From Actinidia chinensis (lineage: Eukaryota; Streptophyta; Magnoliopsida; Ericales; Actinidiaceae), in NCBI GenBank assembly GCA_009663005.1, contig CM018916.1:20061250-20073749 (forward strand): DNA of 12,500 nucleotides. Reading direction: 5' to 3'. The translations under genes were made by a program, and so were the position numbers. Every line of letters begins with the position of its first letter. Position 1 is the stretch's first letter. This document shows, one piece after another, positions 1-8,348 of this stretch. Below the pieces are notes generated by a model. That model was not told the DNA's origin. It saw only the letters and a program-made list of their open reading frames with translations, and made no database searches.

Positions 1-18
1 GTTGGGATGTGGTTAATT

Positions 19-87
19 GAAAACCGCTTGTTGGAGTCAAGGACGAAGCCCCAGTTCCTATCTTCCACGGCCCAACAACGCGGTTTC
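19..87. repeat. Imperfect inverted repeat at left edge
   Basis: The arm at 19-34 and the arm at 72-87 are near-complementary (GAAAACCGCTTGTTGG against the reverse complement of CCAACAACGCGGTTTC), with a spacer of about 37 bases richer in G and C than the surroundings. The arms differ by a couple of bases. It could be a hairpin, a small MITE or the end of a repeat continuing outside the window. On the minus strand the same segment is open for about 29 codons, so a short exon is an alternative. Neither reading is established. Confidence 0.4.
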
Positions 88-603
88 AAAAAAACAATTT
101 TTTTTATAATAACTAGTACAATCTTATGTTAGAATGAAAAAGAATAGCCTCCATTTAGGTTTACAAGTTGGGATATGATAATCAAATACCGTCAAAACAT
201 TTATTCTTTGAATACATATCATGTGATTTATCCATTTAAAAGTTGTCACTTCCGACTCTTTTATCAAAAGCTTATTTTATAATTGATTTTGCTCTTAACG
301 ATTTCTTTTTTGGCAAACAAAATGTTTGAGAAAGAAAGTCCTACATTTTCTATTTTGCTCTGAAATTTAATTTTAACAGTGTTCGTGTTTGTACAAGAAT
401 TTATAAAATTCACTTGGAAGAAAAGAATAAAACGTGAAAGATGGTTGCTACATATATTACTGAATTTTTATTTTTCATGATTCACCTTAATTAACTTATT
501 TAAAAATGTGGGAGGGAGGAATATCATTTTACTATGTTTATAATTTTTGGGGGGCTTAGTTTGGAATCTGTATGTAGGGGTATTTGAAAAACCGAGTGGG
601 CAG

Positions 604-620
604 TGGGCCTTTTTGGCCCA
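604..620. promoter_or_regulatory. Inverted pair of TGGGCC (site II) motifs
   Basis: TGGGCC at 604-609 and GGCCCA at 615-620 form a 6-bp inverted repeat around a five-T spacer. TGGGCC/T is the plant site II element bound by TCP factors, found in promoters of ribosomal, cell-cycle and mitochondrial genes. It lies some 400-800 bp upstream of the candidate 5' exon, which fits a distal promoter site. A six-base motif can occur by chance; the close inverted pairing is what makes it notable. Confidence 0.3.
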
Positions 621-1007
621 TACGTGCCTTCATCCCTTGTGTTTCTTTTAAGCGAAAATCTAAAAAAAAATTTCCGAAAAACAATTACAGAGTGAAAGGT
701 GTGATATTAATTCAAACAAATGGTATCATAACACGAGTTTCGTCATCTTTTGTTTATTTTTTAAAAGAAATAATAAAATATTAAAATAAGATTATTAAAG
801 ATAAAAATAAGTCTAACTGATTGATTGGGCAAAGATGAAGAAGGGGAAGAGGAACGGTGGATGGTTCGGAGTGTGCCATTTTTTCTTTTCAATTTTGTCC
901 TCATTCTAACCTAATTAAATTGTGTTTTTATAGGAGGATCATTTCGTTATTTTAGCCTCTTCCACTATTCCCACCCTTTACGACAAGACAATAATATCCT
1001 TCTAAAA

Positions 1008-1020
1008 TGTGGGTCCCACA
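1008..1020. promoter_or_regulatory. Palindromic TCP-type site
   Basis: TGTGGGTCCCACA is a palindrome of two 6-base arms around one central base. Read on either strand it contains GGNCCCAC, the consensus known for class I TCP transcription factors. It lies just before the pyrimidine-rich leader, where a proximal promoter or 5' UTR site would be expected. Function is inferred from the motif and position only. Confidence 0.35.
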
Positions 1021-1099
1021 CCCACAAATCCCACACATACGCCTTTGTGTGTGAATCGCCTAAACGCACGTATGGAGGGAGGGACCAGCATGTTTGGCG

Positions 1100-1411
1100 A
1101 TAGGAGATCATCCCTGATTTGGGTTTCTCCTAAGTTCTTTTCCCTCTGAGCCCACATCTCCAGTGTTTGGGAAAATCTTCTTTCCTCTTTCTCCTCTTTG
1201 TTTCTTCTCCAATCGCCCTTTGAAACTCCATCCACATCCGTGGTGACGCGGTCGTTTCGTGGTGCTTAAATGACCAATATGCCCTTGTCTTGGCTATGTG
1301 ATTACGGGTTTAGCCCTCGTCATCTTTGTTCGTAAGGGACGATTTGTTACGTACTTTACTGAGAAAATGAGAAAGAGAGAGAGAGAGAGTAGCTCTCCCG
1401 ATTTTTGCCTG
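1100..1411 (+). other. Candidate 5' UTR exon of a host gene, ending at a splice donor
   Basis: This stretch has the make-up of a plant 5' leader. It is CT-rich (about 1125-1215), less AT-rich than its flanks, and ends with a (GA)n run followed by CCTG|GTAAGTAAC, a near-perfect plant 5' splice site with the intron starting at 1412. The sequence after the donor turns T-rich, as plant introns do. No coding frame of note is present: the minus-strand frame at 1002-1235 is a low-complexity shadow of the CT-rich tract. A non-coding first exon with a leader intron is the simplest reading. The transcription start cannot be fixed; a TATA-like TTTTATAGG near 927-935 is a weak candidate. Confidence 0.35.
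1375..1389 (+). repeat. (GA)n microsatellite
   Basis: Uninterrupted GA dinucleotide run of about seven and a half units, preceded by an interrupted GAGAAAATGAGAAA stretch. GA/CT repeats are common in plant 5' UTRs, which supports the leader-exon reading of this stretch. Length variation between individuals is likely. Confidence 0.85.
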
Positions 1412-1421
1412 GTAAGTAACT
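1412..1421 (+). promoter_or_regulatory. Candidate 5' splice site
   Basis: G|GTAAGTAAC matches the plant donor consensus AG|GTAAGT except at the base before the exon's last G. It is followed by strongly T-rich sequence. If real, this is the donor of a leader intron. No partner acceptor could be chosen with confidence, because the next several kilobases are filled with transposable elements. Confidence 0.35.
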
Positions 1422-2436
1422 AACTCGTTGACTCCACTACATCTCTTCCTCCTTTAACTCGGTATCTGATTTTGCCAATCCTTGATTTTTTTGATAATTC
1501 CTTACATTTGTGTTAATTTGGGTACAAATCTGGCCCTAAAATCATATTTGCCCTAATTTTTGGTTGTGGTTGCCCTAATTTTTTTTTGTGGGCCTAAATT
1601 GCTTTCCTCCTACAATTTTTAATTTTTTGTTTTTCCAGTATCGCCCTGGTTTTAACTACCAGAGACAGTATTTCTTTGTTAGTACATAATAGTTGTGTTT
1701 TTGTCAAATTTTGGACGTAGAGTAAGGATGTAATGCTATAAAGCATGCCCAGCTATTGTGTCTACACATATATAGATATAAAGCGCATAAAGTTATACTT
1801 ACATAGTGAAATCATTACCCAGTCACCTTTTGTTATAAATGGTTGCATTTTCCTGGATGCAGTAATATGCGCATTAGAAGGATTATTTATCATTGAAATG
1901 AAAGATGTAAACAGAGCTCAAACATAATGTATTTTCTGTAATGTATATGAGCCCTATTGGTTCGGTAGTTGTTAAAAAAAATTGAACTTCACAATCTGGG
2001 TCAATGATCATACCATCTGTGATCCTTTTAAAAATACAATTATTTTGTTAAAGTCTCAGTTTTCACTGGTGAAGGCCTGGAAAGGTTATCCCACTATGGG
2101 AAAGTTCGACGTCATGGTACTTTGGTAGGTGACAAAATTATCATGACTTGCATTCTTTGTATTGGCCAGAGTAAATCAACTTGAATACGAAAGAAGAAGT
2201 AATGTTTGGTGGGCGGAATCTTTTTGACCAAACTCAAAATTGGTTCCTCTGACCCCACTTTGAGGGGGAAGAAAAAGTATGGTAATTGGGTCTATCATAA
2301 AAAAATGAGTATTTTGTGAATGGAGTCTTTTCCATTAGAAAAGTAGGGGTATGCATATAGGTGATTTTTTGTTATTATTTTTGTGGTGTGATTTGTTATG
2401 TATTTTGTGATTTTTTGTGTTAAAATTTCGTGGTTA
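1422..2436. other. T-rich gene-free stretch, intron-like
   Basis: No gene is recognisable. Composition is T-rich on the plus strand with repeats of CCCTAATTTTT (about 1540-1585), as in plant introns. The frame at 1745-1927 has no recognisable features. A short exon-like island (about 2060-2128) has an AG before it and a GT after it, but is too short to identify and is treated under findings. Confidence 0.5.
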
Positions 2437-2600
2437 GGATGGCAATGGGGCGGGGCGGGGGGGTTTTGTATAAACCCCGGGTACCAGAACTGTATAGCAT
2501 AAAAAAATCACCTCAATCGGCACTTGTGAGTTATTTTGTTTGATATTTGCAGCACCACCCTTGCGGGTGGGTGACTAAACGCTACGCCTGCCCCGGCATA
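2437..2600 (+). mobile_element. GC-rich dispersed repeat fragment (possible hAT-like MITE)
   Basis: The block opens abruptly with GGATGGCAATGGGGCGGGGC at 2437 inside AT-rich DNA and continues through runs of C and G to CCCCGGCATA near 2600. An internal hairpin, CCACCC-TTGC-GGGTGG, lies at 2555-2570. From memory, sequences opening GGATGGCAATGGGGCGGGG are common short dispersed elements in dicot genomes and usually end in the inverted complement (CCCCATTGCCATCC). That second end is not seen, so this copy is truncated or decayed. The superfamily assignment is tentative. Confidence 0.45.
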
Positions 2601-3344
2601 TTTTTTAATTAATAAAGGAAAAAAATATTAAATAGTGTTACAAACTTAACCTAAATGCTTAGATTAGTGATTTTCACTATTTATGTTATTATTAGCAAAT
2701 TTTAATCTTTGTTTTTATCTTAGATTGATAAATTTAAATACAATACCTACTTGTAACTCAAATACGCTTTCCTACATAAAAGGATATTTGGGTAAATTTA
2801 CTCTAACAAAGACCAAAAATAGTGTAATTAAATAAAGGAGAGTGTATAAATACATTAGACAATTACTTTGTGTGTATATATTATGTATCTATATATTCCA
2901 ACACTAGTGTCTATAGTTATACAAGGCGTTTAATGGGTTAATTATAGTTACCTCATCTTTACTAGTTGGAGCAGTTTGTTTGCCTCCTAATTTGGAGGTT
3001 TGTCGCTTGTTTTGTCCATATAGAGGAGCCATGTTTTGCGTGACCATGTAAGAGGTATTGCGTTTAGGTTTTAGATTTGTATTGTAATTCTTTACTTTTG
3101 CTTTGTGCCTCATGTTTGTCTTCTAGGCGTGTCCATTGAAAGATTCTATGCTGTATCAATATCTTCGATATTTAGCCCGCTAAAAAAAGGTTGTAAAACA
3201 CTTGATGTCCACAACAAATTCACCTATACAATGTACGCATTTACACATCATTGTTCTTGCTTTGTTATTGATCAGTACACTCAAAATACATGGCTAGACT
3301 AACCATACGTGCAAGAAGAAAGAAGTATATGAGGGAATGAAGTG
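2601..3344. other. AT-rich stretch before the transposase remnant
   Basis: No gene or recognisable repeat. The short frames at 2904-3113 (minus) and 3105-3302 (plus) match nothing I know. The left terminal inverted repeat of the PIF/Harbinger element should lie here or further left, but I could not find a matching pair of ends. Confidence 0.5.
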
Positions 3345-3855
3345 AAGAGGGACCGTGATGTGTTGATAGCAGTGATGTGTGTCATGAGGACTTTCAATAC
3401 GATGTCCTTCATATGTTACATGTTAATTAGTGGAGGTCCATGGTCAAAGGAATAGAACGTAGGACCTCATCTTCTGTTGAATCGAATGTGTACCAACAGC
3501 AAATAACTCACTTAATAGCTTAGTACACTCGGATGACACAAACTGCCTGACCCAATTGAGGGTCAATCGCATAATCATGACGGTTGTGCAATTTACTCAT
3601 GCAAAGAGGACTACAAGACTCTAGGGATTGTGTGTAGTTGCCTGAGAAAGTTGTGATATTTTTTATGGATTCACGCATCATACGAAGAATAGGGCGTAAC
3701 GAAGTTTCAGTTCCATCAGATCGGGGGAAACAATAAGTAGGCATTTAAATGCAGTTTTGTTGGCAATCTTAAGCCTTCACGACGTATTGTGGTTTCATCC
3801 CGAACCTTGTGCTTCCCAAGGGACCGCGTGAGGAGAGGTGGAAAGTGGTTTGAGG

Positions 3856-3942
3856 GTATAAGCCCGTTTATTAATTTATGGTAATTATTCAGTTTGCACT
3901 TCTTTGATTACATAAATATTACTTCTTTTTTCTATGGCATAG
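3856..3942 (+). other. Probable intron remnant in the transposase
   Basis: Between WFE (ending near 3855) and ALDGT, where the family normally runs on with only four or five residues, there is an 87-base AT-rich insert starting GTATAA and ending CTATGGCATAG. GT...AG borders, a T-rich 3' part and placement just before the first catalytic motif all fit a spliced intron. Removing it brings KWFE and RALDGT into one frame, although the residues between them do not match the usual Asn-Cys-Leu/Ile-Gly well, suggesting a one-base change. The donor is weak, which may be decay. Confidence 0.5.
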
Positions 3943-4178
3943 AATTGTCTCGGGCTTTAGACGGTACCTTCATATCGGTACTCCCCCCATCTGAAACGAA
4001 GGCACATTATCGATCAAGAAAAGGGGGATTAGCTCCCAAATGTGTTAGGTATAATGTAGCCGAAATCTACGATTCTATATTGTCACACCCCACTCTATTA
4101 TGATACCGTGACAACCTCTGGACACATCACAACCTGTTTACTTATATTTCAATTATAAAAGAGGGTCTCGCATATATT

Positions 4179-4372
4179 GGCCTTGTTTGGTTTGGGAAGG
4201 GTTCTGCCATAGACTCGTAGTGCTTGCTAATGCATTGGTCAGGCCACACGGGTTTGAAAATTCAAAGTTACGTGAGTACAAACACTTCACAAAAACCGTT
4301 TGCAAAAAGATGGTGAAGTGAGCGAGGAAGGGGAAGAAAGAGGGGATAGGTGACCAAACCAAAAATAGTTTA
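4179..4372. mobile_element. Probable nested MITE inside the transposase pseudogene
   Basis: The spacing between the first catalytic motif region and YLVDA is some 200 bp larger than normal for this family, and the extra DNA starts GGCCTTGTTTGGTTTGG and ends CCAAACCAAAAATAG. The ends are imperfectly inverted, sharing a core of about seven to nine bases (TGGTTTGG). A GGCCTTGTTTGG-type start is typical of Tourist-like (PIF/Harbinger) MITEs. I could not define a convincing target-site duplication, so the limits and superfamily are approximate. Confidence 0.4.
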
Positions 4373-4600
4373 AAAAATTACAATTTTTCTCAATGTAACT
4401 TCCGGCGTCTTGACTGGAGTTTTTATTAGGTCCGTTTCTACCTGTACCTTGTTGATGCGTTACACAAATAGAACTGGATATTCTTACCTATAGGTCTCAA
4501 AGATATCACATTAACATTTGGAGGCAAGACATTACCTCAAAGCAAAGAAAAGGCGTTCAACATGATCACTCTGTCGGCACTAAATGTTGTGGAAAGATGT

Positions 4601-4608
4601 TTCGTTCG
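4601..4608 (+). other. TTCG tandem duplication causing a frameshift
   Basis: TTCGTTCG at this place splits the conserved Glu-Arg-Cys-Phe-Gly motif: NVVERCF is read in one frame and GVLKMRW in the next. One TTCG unit more than the family motif would need explains the shift exactly, so this is a 4-bp duplication, typical of replication slippage, landing three codons after the catalytic Glu. Confidence 0.7.
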
Positions 4609-5105
4609 GGGTTCTAAAAATGAGATGGGGTATCTTGAATCTTACTCTTACTACCCCCATAAGGACTCAATGTCCGCATCGTCACGCATGTTGTCTTCTC
4701 CACACTTCATTGAGCGAGAAATTGTCTAATTCTATCCCGTTGAACATAAGTAACGACATGTGGGCGCTACAATAAACATCATAATGGTTCCCTCTTGAAG
4801 ATCCAGAAGATCACATTACACAAGTTGATATGACCAAATGAGTGGACTGAAATGAGGGATAATTTGGCAACCCAATGTACAACGAATTCTGGCCGACTCA
4901 TAGGGATGGCTAACAATTATCTACTAATGTATTTCCTATGAAATTTGCATCATATGTAATGTGGGTTATGCTGTTGAATGTGCACTACTCCATGGTGGGC
5001 CATCAATGGTTATTTACGTATTTTTTTAGTTTAATCATATTTTTTAAATGTGTGTATTTGTTAGCAAATTTGTGACTACTGCTTATCCAATCAGTTAAAC
5101 AAACT

Positions 5106-6267
5106 ATGGAAACTCAAAAGTCCACCCGCAATCCAATCCCAATGGTGGTAAAGGCGGGAAAGGAAAACAACCACGTAGGCTATGGACCCTCAAAGTAAGA
5201 GGAGGCCCTACTTGTGGCAGTGTTGGATTTGTGCTTGGTGATAAGGTGGAAAAGGGCACAATGGCTGCAAACCTGGGTTCTTCACTGTGGTCGAAAAAGA
5301 GTTGCGAAAACTTTGCCTAAGACCACACTAAGAGCCAAGCCCACCATAGAGTCAAGGTAAAGGGTTTGAAGGAAAAATATGGGTTTTGGCGGACAGGATA
5401 CGTATAATTGATTTTGCAGGGACCATGTGAGGCAAGCGTGGTCGTTGATGACAAACCAAAAAGTTTGTGGAAATAGAAATGGTACGTCTCATTCTTTTCA
5501 TTTTTTTTTCTTCATTCTTTTAGTACGACATCTCAATTTAATTGTTTCAATTTAACCTGTGGCAGACCCCTAAAGGGGTGAGTGGGATGAATGGAAGGCC
5601 ATTCCCCTATGTTTGAGGTTGGGGCAACCTTATTGGGCATGATGGGGGGGGATGGGCTACTGGGAAAATGGCTGAAGATGCCCCTGCAAGTTCCCGATGG
5701 ACTCCTATTCAAGACCCCTGGCCTTGATTGATACATGTAATGATTGCTATAGTCCTAGGTATGCAAGTGTGACCATTTTTTCGGATGGGATATTTGTGGA
5801 CGTAACGGGTAATGAATCCCAGGGATAATCTCAATCCTTCCACTCCAAGAGGCAATGTCTCCTTCTACTCCAAGAGGCAATATCAATTCTTCCATTCAAG
5901 AGTATATGGCAATCCCTCTACTCCATCCCAAACTTCACGTGCCGGAAAGGCCAAGAAGAAGGCAAAGCTAGATGCCCTTAATTGAACTAATAAAGGTTCT
6001 CATAGCTCAAACAATGCCCATTGGAAAATTGACTCAATGCATTGGGGTATTACAATGAACTCTCAGACAAAAAAAAAGAGTGTCTTTAGCGAGTTAATGA
6101 AACTTGACATGGATGAAATGGACAGGTTAAGGTCAAGAACATCATTGTGGTCTGGAGAAGAAAGATTGGATGCCTTCTTTGGTATAACCGGTCATATGAA
6201 ACAAACGTTTGGTGGAGGGGTTCTTAGATGGCAAAGTCACATTTTCGCATGTAGTAGTATATGGTAA
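5106..6267 (+). pseudogene. Myb/SANT-like accessory protein of PIF/Harbinger, broken
   Basis: The second gene of plant PIF/Harbinger elements encodes a protein with a Myb/SANT-like DNA-binding domain (Myb_DNA-bind_3). ATG at 5106 opens METQKSTRNPIP, followed after a shift by a Gly/Lys-rich basic stretch and RRLWT, the usual start of the domain. Next come GFFTVVEKEL (about 5275-5305) and, across two frames, AKPTIESR and VKGLKEKYGFW, which match the family helix order. NGRPFPYV and GHDGGGWATGK (about 5590-5670) match the end of the domain. A Ser/Thr/Pro repeat (5837-5913), a basic GKAKKKAKLDAL patch likely to be a nuclear localisation signal (about 5945-5980), and an acidic C-terminal helix region (LDMDEMDRL, EERLDAFF) close it. 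Frameshifts and stops make it a pseudogene; the domain is certain, the exact end less so. Confidence 0.75.
5837..5913 (+). repeat. Short tandem repeat in the Myb-like pseudogene
   Basis: Three degenerate units of 24-27 bp. The first two share TCCAAGAGGCAAT or close variants; the third is more diverged. Read in the frame of the gene they give repeated Ser-Thr-Pro-Arg-Gly-Asn, a flexible linker between the Myb-like domain and the basic nuclear-localisation patch. Confidence 0.6.
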
Positions 6268-8157
6268 ATAGTGGCTGACCTAGTGTCATTCTCGCCTTTT
6301 GTATTTACGGTGGTCGGTAATTATTACTTTTTATACTTATGTTTTGTTGTTGATGTGCTTTTCATACTTTTTGTAATTTCCCAAGATGCTAAACTTTTTT
6401 GTAATTAATGCATTTTTAAGGGCAATCAGAATGTAAAACTTATAAGTTTCGGTTGTGCAATGATGATGCGATTACTATTTTTTTGTTTTGATTTGGGCAA
6501 ATCTAAAATATGTGGGTTGAACATAGGGCATTGATTGATGGCAAAGTTTATTCCTTGGATTTGTATTGGCAACTATGAAGGCCAGAGAATGGCAACTTGT
6601 GGTTTACTCAAGTACCAACTTGTCTTCATTTGTCTTGCATATTTTTTAAATACATTATTATGAATGAAAGTTTTGCATTTCTTCAAGTGTAAAAAAATAC
6701 ATACAAATATCTATTTTCTACATTTTTATGCATATTATTTGTTCCTAAAATGATTTCATGATGCCTCGTGCTAATGCTATAAGTCTCTCATTGTTTGTAT
6801 ACTACTGTAACACAATCATTTATACTTTTGTGTGTTCATTACTATTTTGGCTTTTGGGGGGAAAATTGTAAGATGACATTGTGGGTTTGAAACTGTGGCT
6901 AGATCGCCTTATCGTCCTAGATTAGAAATGAGCATTGTATCAGGTACCCCCCCTCTCCCTCAAGCATTCTCAAAAGAGTGGTTAGATTTAATGTAAGACT
7001 TATGGCTGTTGCTCCTAGATCCTTGCATCATCGGAATATGGACAGAAAGATATATTATGTGCATTCTAGGCAAATGTGGCCTTTATCAGTGTTTTCATAA
7101 ATGCCTTTGTTTAGGATACTCCATTACTTTGGCGTTCTTTTTGGTTTCGACTTTATTTATATGTTAGATGAATTAATAGACATTTTTTATTTTTTTGACC
7201 TTTTTCCTTGTTGATTTTTATTTTTCTGGATTTCTCTTAATCGAAGACACTTGGTTTAGTACCATTGGGTTTCTCTAATATTCAATTTGCAGTTTGGCGG
7301 GCAGAGTAATCACATTTGTACGTTGATTTGATAGATTGTTGGGTCTTACTTTTTTTGTGTGTGTGAATTGCTGAGTTGCAGTTGCTTACCACACACGTCA
7401 TGAGACAAATAAAACGAGGCACAGTTGTATAATCCCATTGTTCAGAGTGTGAGGAACAAATCTAGCATGGAAAGGGATTTGTTTCTCATTACTTATTTCA
7501 ACAAATGCTTCTTTTCATGCATCTTAATGAGAATTTCGATTATTTACAGGTCTTATTATAAAATATTGTCTCTCTTATCCTTATGCGTGAAGTTAAATCC
7601 ATGATTTGTGAGATCTTGAGATCCATATTCAGTTGCAGTTTGATTGCCCTACAAAGTATTAGGTGACTGTTACCCTTCTGTTCTTTTTTGTAAAGATCAT
7701 GCTTTATCAGGGGAAATTTGAGGTTTTTCATGACACCCATTTCAAATGTTCAAAGCTCACGAATGGGCCACTATCATTATAGTGTCACATAAGATGATGG
7801 GGGGTACTATCATGAATGCATTTTAAAATGTTGATGCGGACATTTGAAGTTAAGGACAGTAACACACTTCCACCAATTCTGGGGCATTTCGTCGAGTTCT
7901 CATATTATGCGAGGGTGGGTATGTCCTGTCACAAAATTGATTTATCAGAGACCAAGTTTTATTCATGAAACTAGTTGGTTGTTTTGACAAGGAAACTAAT
8001 TGGCTCTTGCTACTGCCGAGGGAGTGAACCTCACTGAAGTACGAAAGTAGATACAGTTATAAGCTCGCCTCAAAACACACTAGTTTTTGTCGTTGAGATC
8101 TACCAAGAGTAACACTATCTCCAACCAAGTCATGCAGCTTCCTTGTGCTTATTGTCT
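6268..8157. other. Gene-free AT-rich stretch between the two large elements
   Basis: No coding frame with family resemblance, no tRNA and no clear repeat. The right terminus of the PIF/Harbinger element should fall in the first part but was not found. A perfect 6-bp-arm hairpin (CACTAT-CATT-ATAGTG) lies at 7769-7784. Several T-rich runs followed by TTGCAG (for example before 7295 and near 7382) resemble 3' splice sites but have no exon I can recognise after them. Confidence 0.5.
8154..8157. repeat. Left target-site duplication (GTCT)
   Basis: GTCT directly precedes the left LTR and recurs directly after the right LTR at 12027-12030. LTR retrotransposon integrases usually duplicate 4-6 bp, most often 5. 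The fifth base here does not match, so this is either a 4-bp duplication or a 5-bp one with one later change. Confidence 0.6.
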
Positions 8158-8305
8158 TGTTGTGTCCAAGGACTAGCTCCCCCAGCACATCTAACATATC
8201 AACCAACACACAAGACACAGATATACGTGGTCGGCCATCTGCCTACATCCACGCGAGGAACCACTAATTCACATCTCTGGACATGAATATTACAATGAGG
8301 GTACA

Positions 8306-8348
<43 letters not shown>

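Larger units (their letters stand above)
1..820. other. AT-rich non-coding stretch
   Basis: No gene is recognisable here. The sequence is rich in A and T runs on both strands, and the longest reading frame (584-784) shows no family resemblance and runs through A/T homopolymers. Two things stand out and are listed separately: a hairpin at 19-87 and an inverted pair of TGGGCC motifs at 604-620. The stretch most likely lies upstream of the candidate 5' exon that ends at 1411. Confidence 0.6.
3345..4885 (+). pseudogene. PIF/Harbinger transposase (HARBI1-like DDE nuclease), broken
   Basis: The family conserves a helix-rich N-terminal part and a DDE nuclease (DDE_Tnp_4) that cuts and joins transposon ends. 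In order I see: HHTKNRA (3676-3696), a TAA stop (3697-3699), then in the same frame [14 protein letters not shown] (from 3718), the family's conserved RSGETVSR block; KWFE before an intron remnant; RALDGTFI with catalytic Asp codon 3960-3962; YRSRKG nearby; a probable nested MITE; YLVDA with the second Asp codon 4454-4456; NVVERCF with the catalytic Glu codon 4592-4594; GVLKMRWGIL in another frame; PIRTQCPHRHACCLLH; and NEWTEMRDNLATQ near 4837-4875. All three catalytic positions are still readable, but at least four frame changes and several stops break the gene. Family identity is secure from these ordered motifs; exact ends are approximate. Confidence 0.85.
3345..6267 (+). mobile_element. 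Decayed PIF/Harbinger DNA transposon (coding core)
   Basis: Two pseudogenes on the same strand, about 220 bp apart, make the diagnostic gene pair of plant PIF/Harbinger elements: a HARBI1-like DDE transposase followed by a Myb/SANT-like protein. In this superfamily both are needed for movement, the Myb-like partner helping DNA recognition and nuclear import of the transposase. Both genes carry stops and frameshifts in several places, so the element cannot move by itself. Expected terminal inverted repeats and a 3-bp TAA/TTA target duplication were not located, so the limits given are those of the coding remnants, not of the whole element. Confidence 0.8.

Noticed and set aside
19..87. Plastid DNA insertion
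   Set aside because: The somewhat GC-richer segment suggested transferred plastid DNA, but its translation matches none of the plastid proteins I could compare from memory.
1002..1235. 77-codon minus-strand frame rich in Glu, Arg and Lys
   Set aside because: It is the reverse reading of the CT-rich leader; composition explains it.
3520..3744. 74-codon minus-strand frame
   Set aside because: It is antisense to the conserved N-terminal transposase region, including the RSGETIS block; the plus strand is the meaningful one.
4153..4362. 69-codon minus-strand frame
   Set aside because: It nearly coincides with the probable MITE nested in the transposase and has no protein-family features.
5533..5736. 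67-codon minus-strand frame
   Set aside because: Antisense shadow of the end of the Myb-like domain on the plus strand.
7769..7784. Perfect short hairpin CACTAT-CATT-ATAGTG as a terminator or MITE end
   Set aside because: Six-base arms are expected by chance in AT-rich DNA of this length, and no flanking repeat supports a role.
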